64,000 nt of DNA from CADCWK01 sp965218235 (lineage in GTDB: Bacteria; Chloroflexota; Chloroflexia; Thermomicrobiales; UBA6265), in contig OZ244595.1 of the NCBI GenBank assembly GCA_965218235.1, positions 1,488,001 to 1,552,000 on the forward strand. The letters run 5' to 3'. The position numbers and the translations under genes are program-made. The notes under the pieces were generated by a model. That model saw only the letters and a program-made list of their open reading frames with translations, had not been told where the DNA came from and did not search any database. Below are positions 1 to 9,100 of the stretch, piece by piece. How positions within the stretch are numbered: position 1 is the first letter of the stretch; the number at the start of each line of letters is the position of its first letter.

Positions 1-2178
1 CTCGAACCCGCGCTGGCCGGTCAGGCCGTCGGAATCGAGTCGACCAAGCAGGACCTGTCGGATCAGGCCACCGGCCTCTCGTCGGCGCTGACCGGCCTGT
101 TCCTCGTGCTCGGTCTGTTCTCGATCGCGGTCGGTGTGCTGCTGATCATCCTGATCTTCTCGATGCTGGCGGCTGAGCGCCGGGCGGAGATGGGCATGGC
201 CCGCGCCGTCGGGCAGCAACGGTCGCATCTGATCCAGCAGTTCATCGCCGAGGGCTCGGGCTACGCGCTCCTGTCCGGAATCGTCGGCGCGGCCGCCGGC
301 TCGGGCGTGATCTTTCTCCTCGCCCGGATCCTGCAGGGCGCGGTTGGCGACTTCTTCGATATTTCGGCCTACGTCTCGTGGCGCAGCATCATCGTGGGCT
401 ACTGCCTCGGCGTGATCCTGACATTCCTTGCCATCGTCGTAGCGTCGTTCCGGGCCAGCCAGCTCAACGTCGTCGCCGCGATCCGCGACCTGCCGGACGT
501 CAGCGTCGCGAAGCGCAAGCGCCGAACGCTGATTACCAGCGTGCTCCTGATTGCCCTCGGCGCTTTCATGATCTTTGCCGGCTACACCGGCGAGTCGGCC
601 CGGACGTTCCTGTTCTACTTTGGCATGAGCCTGGTGCCGTTCGGCATCGCCAATCTGGCTCGCTGGTTCGGCGCGTCGGGGCGGCTCGTCTACTCGGTCG
701 TCGGCATCTACCTGCTGGCGCTCTGGTTCCTGCCGGCGAAGCAGTCGAAACAGATCTTCGGCGACGTCGTCTCGGGCGGTGACTTCGAGATGTTCTTCCT
801 GATCGGCGTCTTCTCCGTGGCCGCGGCGACGCTGCTCATGACCCAGAACCTGTCGCTCCTGCTCGCGGGCTTCAGCCGGATCGGCGGCCTGTTCGGCAGC
901 CGCCTACCGGCGGTCCGTCTCGCAGTGGCCTACCCCGGCGCCAACGTCGGCCGGACCGGGCTGACCGTCGCGATGTTCAGCCTGATCGTCTTCTCGCTGG
1001 TAGCGTTCTCGACCGTCAGCGAGAACTTTAGCCGCATCTTCATCAGCGACCAGGCCGGCGCCGGCTGGGACGTGCAGGTCGTCGTCCAGCAGGCCAACCA
1101 GGTCCCGAACCAGGACCTCGTCGCCGCCCTCGACACCGCCGGCGGCGACACGAGCGACTTCACGGCCGTCGGTGAGATCAGCACGATCTCCCAGCAGGCG
1201 GTCGCCCGTCAGCTCGATGCGCCGGCGGATACGCAGCTACCGACCGATGTGGAGGTGGCGCCGGTCAACAGCCTGAGCGGGTCCTACCTGCAAGGGGCCG
1301 ATCTGTCCTTCCAGGCCCACGCCGCGGGTTACGCGGATGACTCGGCTATTGTCGCGGCGCTGCAGAACCAGTCCAACGTCGCCGTGCTCGATGCGTCGCT
1401 GATCCAGGGCAACGGCGGCGGTCCGGGCGGCGGCGCGACCCCGTTCGCGCTCCGCGGGATCAAGGCCAACGAAGATGGCTTCCAGCCCGTTCAGGTCAGC
1501 GTGACCAACCCGGCGACCGGCGCCGCCCAGACGGTCACCGTGATCGGCGTGATCGACCAGGACGTCAGCACGCTGATCGGCGTGTACGTCGGCGAGGCGA
1601 CCGGCCAGGCGCTGGCTCCGGTGCCAGACCGGATCACCTACACCGTCCAGCTTGCCGACCCCGGCAAGGCGACCGAGCGCGCCAGGGAGATCGGATCGGC
1701 GCTGCTCGTCAACGGCGCCGTCGCCGACTCCTACGATGACATCCTGCAGGAGAGCCAGAGCACGTTCACCGGCTTCCTGACCCTGATCCAGGGCTTCATG
1801 GGGCTCGGCCTGATCGTCGGTATCGCGGCCGTGGGCGTGATCGCCTTCAGGGCCGTCATCGAGCGCCGTCAGCAGATCGGGGTCCTCCGGGCGATCGGCT
1901 ACGCTCGCTCGATGGTCTCGCTCAGCTTCATGATCGAGACGGCGTTCGTCGTCGGCCTGGGCGTCATCTCCGGGACCATCCTGGCGCTGATCACGGCCTG
2001 GCAGCTGTTCCAGGATCCGGCCTTCACCGGTGGGACCGGCGCGACCTCGATCGTGGTCCCCTGGCCGCTCGTCATCATCGTCCTGGCGATCACCTTCGGC
2101 TTCGCCATGCTGATGACCTGGGTCCCGAGCCGGCAGGCGGCCAGCATCCGCCCGGCCGAGGCGCTGCGGTACGAATAG
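1..2178 (+). CDS. ABC transporter permease, FtsX/MacB type, 5'-truncated by the window
   Basis: The reading frame is open from the first base, so the gene begins outside the window; about 725 residues are visible. The first ~150 residues hold an FtsX-type block of hydrophobic segments with a cytosolic stretch rich in R, E and MARAVG (the usual coupling region), then four more membrane segments, a ~220-residue extracytoplasmic domain, and a second FtsX block at the end with the matching IGVLRAIGY motif and a conserved finish (PSRQAASIRPAEALRYE). Two FtsX blocks in one chain mark the large lipoprotein-export or efflux permease group, which works with a separate ATPase, probably encoded upstream. 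Substrate unknown. The family call is firm; the function is not. Confidence 0.9.
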   Translation, partial: LEPALAGQAVGIESTKQDLSDQATGLSSALTGLFLVLGLFSIAVGVLLIILIFSMLAAERRAEMGMARAVGQQRSHLIQQFIAEGSGYALLSGIVGAAAGSGVIFLLARILQGAVGDFFDISAYVSWRSIIVGYCLGVILTFLAIVVASFRASQLNVVAAIRDLPDVSVAKRKRRTLITSVLLIALGAFMIFAGYTGESARTFLFYFGMSLVPFGIANLARWFGASGRLVYSVVGIYLLALWFLPAKQSKQIFGDVVSGGDFEMFFLIGVFSVAAATLLMTQNLSLLLAGFSRIGGLFGSRLPAVRLAVAYPGANVGRTGLTVAMFSLIVFSLVAFSTVSENFSRIFISDQAGAGWDVQVVVQQANQVPNQDLVAALDTAGGDTSDFTAVGEISTISQQAVARQLDAPADTQLPTDVEVAPVNSLSGSYLQGADLSFQAHAAGYADDSAIVAALQNQSNVAVLDASLIQGNGGGPGGGATPFALRGIKANEDGFQPVQVSVTNPATGAAQTVTVIGVIDQDVSTLIGVYVGEATGQALAPVPDRITYTVQLADPGKATERAREIGSALLVNGAVADSYDDILQESQSTFTGFLTLIQGFMGLGLIVGIAAVGVIAFRAVIERRQQIGVLRAIGYARSMVSLSFMIETAFVVGLGVISGTILALITAWQLFQDPAFTGGTGATSIVVPWPLVIIVLAITFGFAMLMTWVPSRQAASIRPAEALRYE

Positions 2179-2359
2179 CGGCTGATAAGCAACCGCTTCT
2201 CTCAGACCTTTCCACACAGACCGTCACTGCGATGCCGGGTGGCCGCAAACATGCTCGACCCGGCGTTGCCGTCGGCGCTCGGGGCGGCGTGTTCAAGTCG
2301 CGCCGCGGCTGGGTTCCCGCCGGATCGGCGGAAGCGGTCAGCGGAGTTGGAGGAGACCG

Positions 2360-4054
2360 ATGTCACGGACTCGATACCAGCGGAGTGATCTCTCATTCGT
2401 CGGGTCGCTCCTGCTTGCCCTCATCCTCATCTTCGGTTCCGCCGGCATGACCCTGGCGCAAACCGGCACCCCGACCGTGCCACCCGGGGCGGCAGGCAAT
2501 ACCTCGACCCTCGAGCCGCTCCCGTGTTCCACCCGCTATCAGATCCCTGAGCCGTTCGTCGACGGCCAGAATCTCGACTGTTCCTACCTTGCCGTCCCGG
2601 CCTTCCCCGGTGAAACGGGATCTCCTGTCCTGCGGCTCCACGTCATGCGCCTTCACGCGGCCACCGCGTCCCCGGCCGCCGAGCCGTTGATCCTGCTGAC
2701 GGGCGGCCCCGGACAGGGTGCCGGTTCGTTGCTGCCACTGTTCGCTCCAGCCACCCAGGAGCAACCCATCTCGTACGCACCGCTGCTGGACCGACAGGAT
2801 GTCATCCTGCTCGACCAGCGTGGGACAGGCGCCTCTGAGCCCGCGCTGGCGTGTCCAGGCGACGTTTCGCCCGGTCTTCTGCCACCGCCGTCGGCCAATG
2901 GCGCAACTCCGGCCGCCGCCACGCCGATCGCGACACCCGCCGGGGCGACGCCGGCGCCGATCGTCCCACCGACAGCGGATCAGACCGCCCAGTTCCTTGT
3001 CTCCTGCCTGGAGGCGTATCAGGGCGCGGGGATCGACCTGTCGGCCTTCAACTCCGAGAACGATGCCGCGGACGTCGCGGCCCTGATCACCGCGCTGGGA
3101 GCACCACAGGCGGATCTGTACGGTATCTCCTATGGCTCGTTCCTGGGCGAGCGCGTGATCAGCCGTTACCCGGCAATGATCCGGAGCGCCGTGCTGGCCT
3201 CGGTCGTTGCACCCGATACGGACCTCTTCGTCAGCCAGATCGAAGGGTTCGACCAGGTCCTGGGCGACATCTTCGGCCTGTGTAGCGCCGATCCCAAATG
3301 CGCGGCCGACAACCCGAGTCTCGAGGGCGATTTCGAGACGGCCTATCAGCGGCTGACCTCGGCGCCGGCGACACTCAACGTGATGGATCCGACTTCCGGT
3401 CAGACGTTTCCCGTGGTCATGGATGGATCAACGTACCTGACGCTGCTCTACCTGGCGGCGTTCGCCTCGGCGTCCTACCTGATCCCGCCGATGATCACGT
3501 CCGTCGCAATGGGTGACGATACGCTCATCACATCGATCGCGGCCCTGCTCGTGACGCCGACCGGAATCGCTTCCGGGCTTCTGACGTCGGTCTACTGTCA
3601 GGACTTCGCCAGCGACATCGATCTCCGTGCGACGCTGGAGGGAGAGGGCGTCCGCCCGGTCCTCATCGAGGGGTTCACCAGCAGCTGGATCTCGCAAAAG
3701 CAGGTCTGCGACACGCTGGCGCTGCCGGTCGCGGCTCCCGATGCCGACGCCGTGCAGAGCGAGGTCCCGACACTCCTCGCCAGCGGCGAATTCGATCCGA
3801 TCACCCCGCCCGAGAATGCCGCCGCGGTCATCGGCGGCCTGCCGAATGGACAGGAGGTGACGATCAACGCCGTCGGGCACGATCCGATCACGGCGTCCGG
3901 GCCGTGTGGCGTGCAGTTGCTCTCGGCCTTCGTGGCCGCTCCGACCGCGCAACTGGATACGACGTGCGCGAGTCAGCTGGCGTTGGACATGTCTCCCGAC
4001 GAGCTCGACGCGGCGACTCCGGGAGCGACTCCACAGGCCACGCCCATAGGCTGA
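2360..4054 (+). CDS. Secreted alpha/beta hydrolase with TAP-like C-terminal domain
   Basis: The 564-residue protein has a signal peptide (hydrophobic residues 13-33, cleavage near TLAQ). The hydrolase fold shows an oxyanion-loop motif LTGGPGQG (about 113-120), DQRGTGAS (about 152-159) and a nucleophile elbow G-I-S-Y-G with Ser257. The C-terminal part carries the TAP-type motif SGEFDPITPP, supplying the acidic residue, and GHD for the catalytic His. This layout belongs to the tripeptidyl-aminopeptidase/prolyl-iminopeptidase-like family (SlpD/E, TAP). A Pro/Thr/Ala-rich insertion (about 180-205) is unlike the family core. The start is set by GGAGG seven bases upstream. Likely an exported peptidase or esterase; substrate not predictable. 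A strong hairpin follows the stop. Confidence 0.85.
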   Translation: MSRTRYQRSDLSFVGSLLLALILIFGSAGMTLAQTGTPTVPPGAAGNTSTLEPLPCSTRYQIPEPFVDGQNLDCSYLAVPAFPGETGSPVLRLHVMRLHAATASPAAEPLILLTGGPGQGAGSLLPLFAPATQEQPISYAPLLDRQDVILLDQRGTGASEPALACPGDVSPGLLPPPSANGATPAAATPIATPAGATPAPIVPPTADQTAQFLVSCLEAYQGAGIDLSAFNSENDAADVAALITALGAPQADLYGISYGSFLGERVISRYPAMIRSAVLASVVAPDTDLFVSQIEGFDQVLGDIFGLCSADPKCAADNPSLEGDFETAYQRLTSAPATLNVMDPTSGQTFPVVMDGSTYLTLLYLAAFASASYLIPPMITSVAMGDDTLITSIAALLVTPTGIASGLLTSVYCQDFASDIDLRATLEGEGVRPVLIEGFTSSWISQKQVCDTLALPVAAPDADAVQSEVPTLLASGEFDPITPPENAAAVIGGLPNGQEVTINAVGHDPITASGPCGVQLLSAFVAAPTAQLDTTCASQLALDMSPDELDAATPGATPQATPIG

Positions 4055-4087
4055 TGCGGCGATTCGAACTGATCATTCGAGCCGGAA

Positions 4088-4118
4088 CGGGGCCGCTCCT
4101 GGTGACAGGGCGGCCCCG
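4088..4118 (+). terminator. Hairpin terminator after the hydrolase gene
   Basis: A 9-bp perfect stem (CGGGGCCGC with GCGGCCCCG) continues, after a one-base bulge, into a 4-bp stem (CCTG/CAGG) around a GTGA loop. It starts 34 bases after the hydrolase stop. Only a weak T-rich tail (GTCGTT) follows, which is common in GC-rich genomes. Confidence 0.6.
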
Positions 4119-4323
4119 CCGTCGTTAACCCGTCCGTCGTTCCGGTTCACGACGCGGCGGGGTACCATGCGCACGTTTACCAGAGACAGACGGGGCGGCG
4201 TTCGACGGGTGATCTCCGAAGAATCAGCTCCGTTCCCATCGCCGTTCCGACCGGGTGCCGCTCGACTCAAGGCGTCGGTTTCGCCGGGCGGCTGTCAGCC
4301 AGCAATCAGGGAGAACTGCACAG

Positions 4324-5778
4324 GTGTGGGCTTATCCAGATCGGCGCGTCAAGATCGTCACGACCCTCGGCCCCTCGGTCAGTGGGCAGGACCGGCTCCG
4401 GCAACTGCTGGAGGCCGGGGCGGACGTGGTGCGGATCAACGCCTCCCACGGCACCGAGGCCTCGTGGGCTGAGCAGATTCGCGATGTCCGAGCCGCAGCC
4501 GCGGAGCTCGGTCGCCGGGTCCCGATCCTGTTTGACCTCCAGGGACTGAAGATCCGGACCGGCGCCCTGGCCAACGGGGAGCCGGTCGGGATGGCGCGTG
4601 GCGCGACCGTCCGGATCGTGCCCCGACCGGTCGAGACGACGACCGAGGAGATTGGGATCGGTTACCCGAACCTGCTCGGCGTCGTCGAGCCCGGCAGCCG
4701 GCTGCTGATCTCGGATGGGCTGATCGAACTGCTGGTCGAAGCGGTCCACCAGGACCACGCCCACTGCATCGTCAGCCGCGGCGGGATGCTCAATGGCCGC
4801 CAGGGTGTGACGCTGCCCGGCGCTCCGATCCGGGGTGGCGCGGTCACCGAGCAGGACCGGGCGGACATCGCCTTCGCCGTCCAGCACGGTGTCGATTTCC
4901 TCGGCCTCTCGTTCGTGAACGACGCCAGCGACATCAGGCACGCCCGGGAGACGGCCGCCCAGCACGGCGCCGTCCCGGGGATGATCGCCAAGATCGAGCG
5001 CGAGGAGGCCCTCAACAACGTCGAGGAGATCGCCTTCGCCGCCGACGGTCTGATGGTGGCGCGGGGCGACCTCGGGGTCCAGCTCCCTCCGGAGCGGGTG
5101 CCACGGGCGCAGAAGCGGATCATCGCGGTCGCGAACCGGCTCGGGATCCCGGTGATTACCGCGACCCAGATGCTGGAGTCGATGATCACGCAGCCGGTCG
5201 CGACCCGGGCCGAGACGAGCGACATCGCCAACGCCGTCTGGGACGGGACCGACGCCGTCATGCTTTCGGCCGAATCCGCGACGGGCCGTTACCCGTTCGA
5301 GGCCGTCCAGACGATGGACAAGATCATCAAGGAGATCGAGCGCGACGGGCCGATCCGGAGCGAGTCGTCCCAGATGGCGCTGCCGAGGCACCCGGACGAG
5401 GCGCTGAACTTCGCCGACGCGATCGCCCGGGCGGGCGCCTCCCTGGCCGACTCGTCCGTCGAGGCCAAACTGATTCTGGTCTTCACGTATGGCGGCGCCG
5501 CGGCCCGCCGGATGGCGAAGTACCGGACCGCCCAGCCGATCGTTGCCGTCTGCAGCCAGGAGAGCATCGCGACGCGGCTCAACCTCGTCTGGGGTGTGCG
5601 GACGCTGGTCCTGCCGCTGGAGCAGGAAGCCAACCAGATGTTCGAGGTCGCCGCCCGCGCCGTGATCGACCACGGGCTGGGCGATGCCTCGGACTACGCC
5701 CTCCTCGTTGGCAGCCTGCCAATGGTCGAGCGGTCTGGAACGACCAACCTGCTGCACATCCGGGCGCTGGGCGAGTAG
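4324..5778 (+). CDS. pyk: Pyruvate kinase
   Basis: Transfers phosphate from phosphoenolpyruvate to ADP, the last step of glycolysis. The chain opens with the family N-terminus RRVKIVTTLGPSVS, then RINASHG, LFDLQGLKIRTG, the active-site stretch MIAKIEREEALNN with the catalytic Lys, MVARGDLGVQ, ITATQMLESMI and NAVWDGTDAVMLSAESA. The C-terminal domain is shorter and more variable than in typical bacterial enzymes and no extra PEP-utiliser domain is present. The GTG at 4324 is chosen because the conserved protein begins just after it and AGGGAG lies about 11 bases upstream; an in-frame ATG at 4255 would add unconserved residues. A 9-bp hairpin follows, so it is probably a single-gene unit. Confidence 0.95.
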   Translation: MWAYPDRRVKIVTTLGPSVSGQDRLRQLLEAGADVVRINASHGTEASWAEQIRDVRAAAAELGRRVPILFDLQGLKIRTGALANGEPVGMARGATVRIVPRPVETTTEEIGIGYPNLLGVVEPGSRLLISDGLIELLVEAVHQDHAHCIVSRGGMLNGRQGVTLPGAPIRGGAVTEQDRADIAFAVQHGVDFLGLSFVNDASDIRHARETAAQHGAVPGMIAKIEREEALNNVEEIAFAADGLMVARGDLGVQLPPERVPRAQKRIIAVANRLGIPVITATQMLESMITQPVATRAETSDIANAVWDGTDAVMLSAESATGRYPFEAVQTMDKIIKEIERDGPIRSESSQMALPRHPDEALNFADAIARAGASLADSSVEAKLILVFTYGGAAARRMAKYRTAQPIVAVCSQESIATRLNLVWGVRTLVLPLEQEANQMFEVAARAVIDHGLGDASDYALLVGSLPMVERSGTTNLLHIRALGE

Positions 5779-5802
5779 ATCGGTTCACGGAGGCAAACGA
5801 CC

Positions 5803-5833
5803 CGGCGGACGGACAATCACGGTTCGTCCGCCG
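5803..5833 (+). terminator. Hairpin after pyk
   Basis: A perfect 9-bp stem (CGGCGGACG with CGTCCGCCG) around a 13-base loop, 25 bases past the pyk stop. There is no real U-tract. It sits between convergent genes and could serve both strands. Confidence 0.5.
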
Positions 5834-6018
5834 CTCTCTATGGGGTCGGTATTAGCCCCCCTTCGACGGGCGTTCGTCCGCGGGGACGTGGCCTGCCGTG
5901 TCCGTAGATCGGTAACGCCCCGCGGGGCAGTGGCCGCCACGGCGAAGGAGCGCGCCAGCGCGACGTGCGCGTCGCCCTCAGCAACGCTCCGTGTCCGTGG
6001 TTCTCCCGACAATCGGCG

Positions 6019-7080
6019 TCAGTCGGCCGCCGAGCGCAGCGGCTCGACGACGGCGACGTCGTCCTCGACCTCGACGGCCGACCGGCGGAGGGCAGCCAGA
6101 CGGAGCCGCTCGATCCGCTCCTCGACCTGCTGCGGCGTCTGCTTGACGACCTCGGTGATCAGCCCCCAACGCTCGGCCTGCCGCAGCACGATCGCGGTCA
6201 GGTCGTACTCCTTCCAGCCGATCCCGTGGTAGGCCATCCGCGGGAAGGCGTGGTGATTGTTGTGGTTGCCCTCGCCCTGCGTCAGGATGGCGATCAGCGT
6301 GTTGTTCCGGCTCTCGTCATCGGTCTCGAACCGGCGCTTGCCATACATGTGGCAGATCGAGTTGACCGCGAAGGTCGCGTGGTTGACCAGCAGCATCCGG
6401 ACGACACCACCCCAGACGATCCCCTGCCAGCCGGCGACCAGACCCGGCGTAAGCAGGCCAGCGCCGAGGATCGGGAGGTAGTGATCGTCGATCCACCGGA
6501 CGGTCGCGCTGTTGGCCCGGATCCGGTTGGTGTGCCTGATGGTGATCTCCGACGGCTCCTCGTAGAGCCAGCCAGCCTGGGCGTGCCAGAGCCCGAGGGC
6601 GGTGCCGCGAAAGGTCTCATCGAAGTCGACGTGCGGGGAGTGGGGGTCGCCCGGCTTGTCGGTGTGACTGTGGTGAGTGGTGTGGGTTCCGGCCCACTGG
6701 CTGGGCGGTCCCTGTCCGGCCGTCGCTCCGGCCAGCAAGACGATCGCCTCCAGCAGCGGCGACGTGCGGTAGGACTTGTGTGTCAGCAGACGATGGTAGC
6801 CAGCGGTAACGCCGAGGCCGGTGACGACGTAGGCGCCCGCCAGGGTGGCGACGGCCTTCGGGTCGACGTAACGCCTGCGCAGCGCGTAGCCAAGGGCAAC
6901 CGGCAGCGTCACCATCGGGCCGACCATCCAGACGGCGATCGCCGTCCGCTTCGCGACACCCTTGTCGGGCAGCCGCCAGCCGCGCCCCTTGGTGACGTGG
7001 GCGATCGCTCGTCCCGCCGTTCGCAGTCGCTTGCGCAGGGAGACCGACACTCCGGAAACATCGTCTTTCGCTACGGGCAT
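6019..7080 (-). CDS. Acyl-CoA/acyl-lipid delta-9-type fatty acid desaturase
   Basis: A membrane di-iron desaturase of 353 residues. All three histidine boxes are present: HRLLTH at 96-101, HTTHH at 133-137 and NHNNHHAFP near 275. Hydrophobic segments flank the boxes (about 48-66, 77-95, 108-122 and 170-210) in the usual four-helix arrangement. The enzyme should place a double bond in a fatty acyl chain using O2 and electrons from ferredoxin or cytochrome b5, adjusting membrane fluidity. There is no fused cytochrome b5 domain. It stands alone between the end of pyk and a small membrane gene, transcribed on the minus strand. Confidence 0.9.
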   Translation of the reverse strand: MPVAKDDVSGVSVSLRKRLRTAGRAIAHVTKGRGWRLPDKGVAKRTAIAVWMVGPMVTLPVALGYALRRRYVDPKAVATLAGAYVVTGLGVTAGYHRLLTHKSYRTSPLLEAIVLLAGATAGQGPPSQWAGTHTTHHSHTDKPGDPHSPHVDFDETFRGTALGLWHAQAGWLYEEPSEITIRHTNRIRANSATVRWIDDHYLPILGAGLLTPGLVAGWQGIVWGGVVRMLLVNHATFAVNSICHMYGKRRFETDDESRNNTLIAILTQGEGNHNNHHAFPRMAYHGIGWKEYDLTAIVLRQAERWGLITEVVKQTPQQVEERIERLRLAALRRSAVEVEDDVAVVEPLRSAAD

Positions 7081-7348
7081 CGAGCGTCCTTCGTGTCAGG
7101 TGATCCGGTTCGCGCCACACTGGCCCGTCCCGTTCAACCCGTCGCCAGATGCAGGTGCATGAAACTCGCCACGCGGGGCTGGTCGTCTGTTCCCGGACCA
7201 TCGGCGCGCGGAACCGCGGCCGCGCCGGCTTCCCGGCCGCCACCACCTTGTGTGACACGAGCCTGCCGGTAATGGACACCCCATGGGCGGTCCTCGGGCC
7301 AGTCCAGTCGGTCACCAGCTGCACGACCGGTTCGTCCGAACGCGTTTG

Positions 7349-7681
7349 CTACGGCGTGGCGGCGGCCACCGTCGCCGTCCCGATGAGGACCGGATTGGCC
7401 GGGACCGTGGCGATCGGGGTGCCGACGCTGGCCGCCGCCGTGCTGGTCGAGTTGGCGGCGGCGGTGTTGTACAGCTCGGCCGTCTCGGTGTTGAAGATAT
7501 CGATCGTGTTCTTGCGGGTGTCGGTGTTGAACGTGACGTAGAGCGCGAACACCACGATCGCGATCATGATGACGACGAAGATGGAGAAGATGACCTTGTT
7601 GCCCCGGCTGGTCCGGCCGTGCGGTGGGAAGGTCAGCTTTTCCCGGGTCATGTCGCGGCGTGGTTTCGGGTCGTTGGCCAT
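7349..7681 (-). CDS. Small single-pass membrane protein, function unknown
   Basis: The 110-residue protein begins MANDPKPRRDM. It has a basic cytosolic N-terminus (about 30 residues), one hydrophobic segment (about 34-55, VIFSIFVVIMIAIVVFALYV) and a Thr/Ala/Ser-rich tail ending in alternating small residues. This suggests an Nin-Cout anchor with an unstructured outside tail. The ATG at 7681 is preferred over a further upstream start because the upstream residues have no protein-like character. No family recognised. The charge pattern around the membrane segment and the frame-wide codon bias support a real gene. Confidence 0.6.
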   Translation of the reverse strand: MANDPKPRRDMTREKLTFPPHGRTSRGNKVIFSIFVVIMIAIVVFALYVTFNTDTRKNTIDIFNTETAELYNTAAANSTSTAAASVGTPIATVPANPVLIGTATVAAATP

Positions 7682-7844
7682 CGGTCGGGTCGATCCCTCT
7701 GTCCTGGTCGAGGCGTCCCGAACCGCCGTGACCCCTCGGTCGACCGACGGCGGACGCGCTGGCAGCGTACCACCCGAGACCGGACCGGCCACGGCTTATA
7801 CCGGCAGGACATCCCGGTCCGTTCAGCTTCGTGGCGCGCGCTGG

Positions 7845-9020
7845 CTAGGCGTCGGCCATGAGGATCACGCGGAGGCGGCGCAGGACGATCTCGTCCTCGC
7901 CCGGCTGGATGGTCTGCGGATTGAGCGCGATCGCGTCGCTTCCGACCGCGGCGACGGCGATCCGGGGCTCCCCGGCCCAGAGCTCGGCCACGATCGCGTC
8001 ACGGGTCAGCACGGCAGCCCGCCCGACGGTGACGAGTGCCCGACCGTGCGGTTGACCGGCCTCGCTCGGGTAGAGGCGCTCGGCCGTGATCCCGGCGATC
8101 CCGGTTAGCCCGGCGATCCAGCGTTGCACGATTGCCTCGTAGCCCTTGAGGAGCGCCGGCTCGTCCTGCGCAAGCGCGTACTCGACGGCGGCGAGGAGCC
8201 CGACCATCTCCTCCTTGCCGACCTTCATCGGCCGGCCGAGGCTGTGGTTGGGGCTGCCGTTCAACCGGCAGCCGGCGACGAGATCGGCCCGGCCGAGGAC
8301 GAGCCCGCTGCTCTGCGGACCGCGAAGGCCCTTGCCGCCGCTGAAGATGGCGAGGTCGGCGCCGAGCTCGCGGGTGAAGCGCGACAGGTTCGCGATCAGC
8401 GGGACCTGGGCGGCGGCGTCGACGATCACCGGGACGCCGTGCTCGTGGCCGATCGCGATGACCTCCTCGATCGGCAGGGCGCCGGTCGAGAAGTGGGCTC
8501 CGGCGAACCAGAGGATGCAGGCGGTCCGCCCGCTGATCGCCGCACGGAGATCCTCGGCCGTTCCCCCGACCTCGACGACCCGCGCTCCGGTCTGCCGGGC
8601 GGCGTAGTCATAACCGTTGCGCTGGCTGAACGGGATGATGACCTCGTTCTTCGTGACACCCTCCAGGTACGGGAAGGCGCCGATCAGATTGAGGTCGGTC
8701 CCGGCGATGCAGGCGGCGACGGACATGGCGATCCCGGCCGCCGCCCCTGAGGAGACATAACACGCGTCGTTGCTGGTCAGCTCGGCGATCCGCTCACCGA
8801 CCCGGAGCTGCAGCTCGTCCAGCGGGACGAAGTGCTGCGATGCCTCGGCCAACGCCTTGACCGCGACCTCCGGCATGACGCTGCCGCCGAGACGGGTCAG
8901 CGTGGCGGAGGCATTGATGATTGGGCGGATGCCGAGGCGCCGGTAGACGTCCGGGACGGCGGCGGGCACGGCATCGTGGGCGACGGCTTGGGCGGCACTG
9001 GCGGCGGGCGAGACGGTCAT
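7845..9020 (-). CDS. SelA-like PLP-dependent enzyme (DgaE/ammonia-lyase type)
   Basis: 391 residues with the fold-type I PLP signature of the SelA family: YRRLGIRPIINASATLTRLGG at the start, ACYVSSGAAAGIAMS in the cofactor pocket, VIVDAAAQVP for the Asp that binds the pyridine nitrogen, and FSGGKGLRGPQSSG with the Schiff-base Lys. True SelA (selenocysteine synthase) is larger and works with SelB and SelC, none of which is here. The shorter relatives include DgaE, D-glucosaminate-6-phosphate ammonia lyase. With an SDR gene just upstream and a sugar importer beyond it, a role in amino-sugar or sugar-acid breakdown is likely; this is inference. AGGAGCCACCG precedes the ATG at 9020, favouring it over the one at 9065. 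Confidence 0.75.
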   Translation of the reverse strand: MTVSPAASAAQAVAHDAVPAAVPDVYRRLGIRPIINASATLTRLGGSVMPEVAVKALAEASQHFVPLDELQLRVGERIAELTSNDACYVSSGAAAGIAMSVAACIAGTDLNLIGAFPYLEGVTKNEVIIPFSQRNGYDYAARQTGARVVEVGGTAEDLRAAISGRTACILWFAGAHFSTGALPIEEVIAIGHEHGVPVIVDAAAQVPLIANLSRFTRELGADLAIFSGGKGLRGPQSSGLVLGRADLVAGCRLNGSPNHSLGRPMKVGKEEMVGLLAAVEYALAQDEPALLKGYEAIVQRWIAGLTGIAGITAERLYPSEAGQPHGRALVTVGRAAVLTRDAIVAELWAGEPRIAVAAVGSDAIALNPQTIQPGEDEIVLRRLRVILMADA

Positions 9021-9100
9021 CGGTGGCTCCTGATACTTGGGGGGCGAGAGGGTCAAATTTGTCATTAGCGGCCACTGTCGGTCAGGTCGTCATTGCGGCG

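Noticed and set aside
4306..5757. A 483-codon open frame opposite pyk
   Set aside because: Antisense shadow of a well-conserved enzyme; no ribosome site and no protein character. The same holds for long frames opposite the FtsX permease, melA, rpoD and the binding-protein gene.
7081..7348. GC-rich inverted stretches between the desaturase and the small membrane gene
   Set aside because: Short, imperfect and at the level expected in such GC-rich DNA; no terminator or promoter could be supported.
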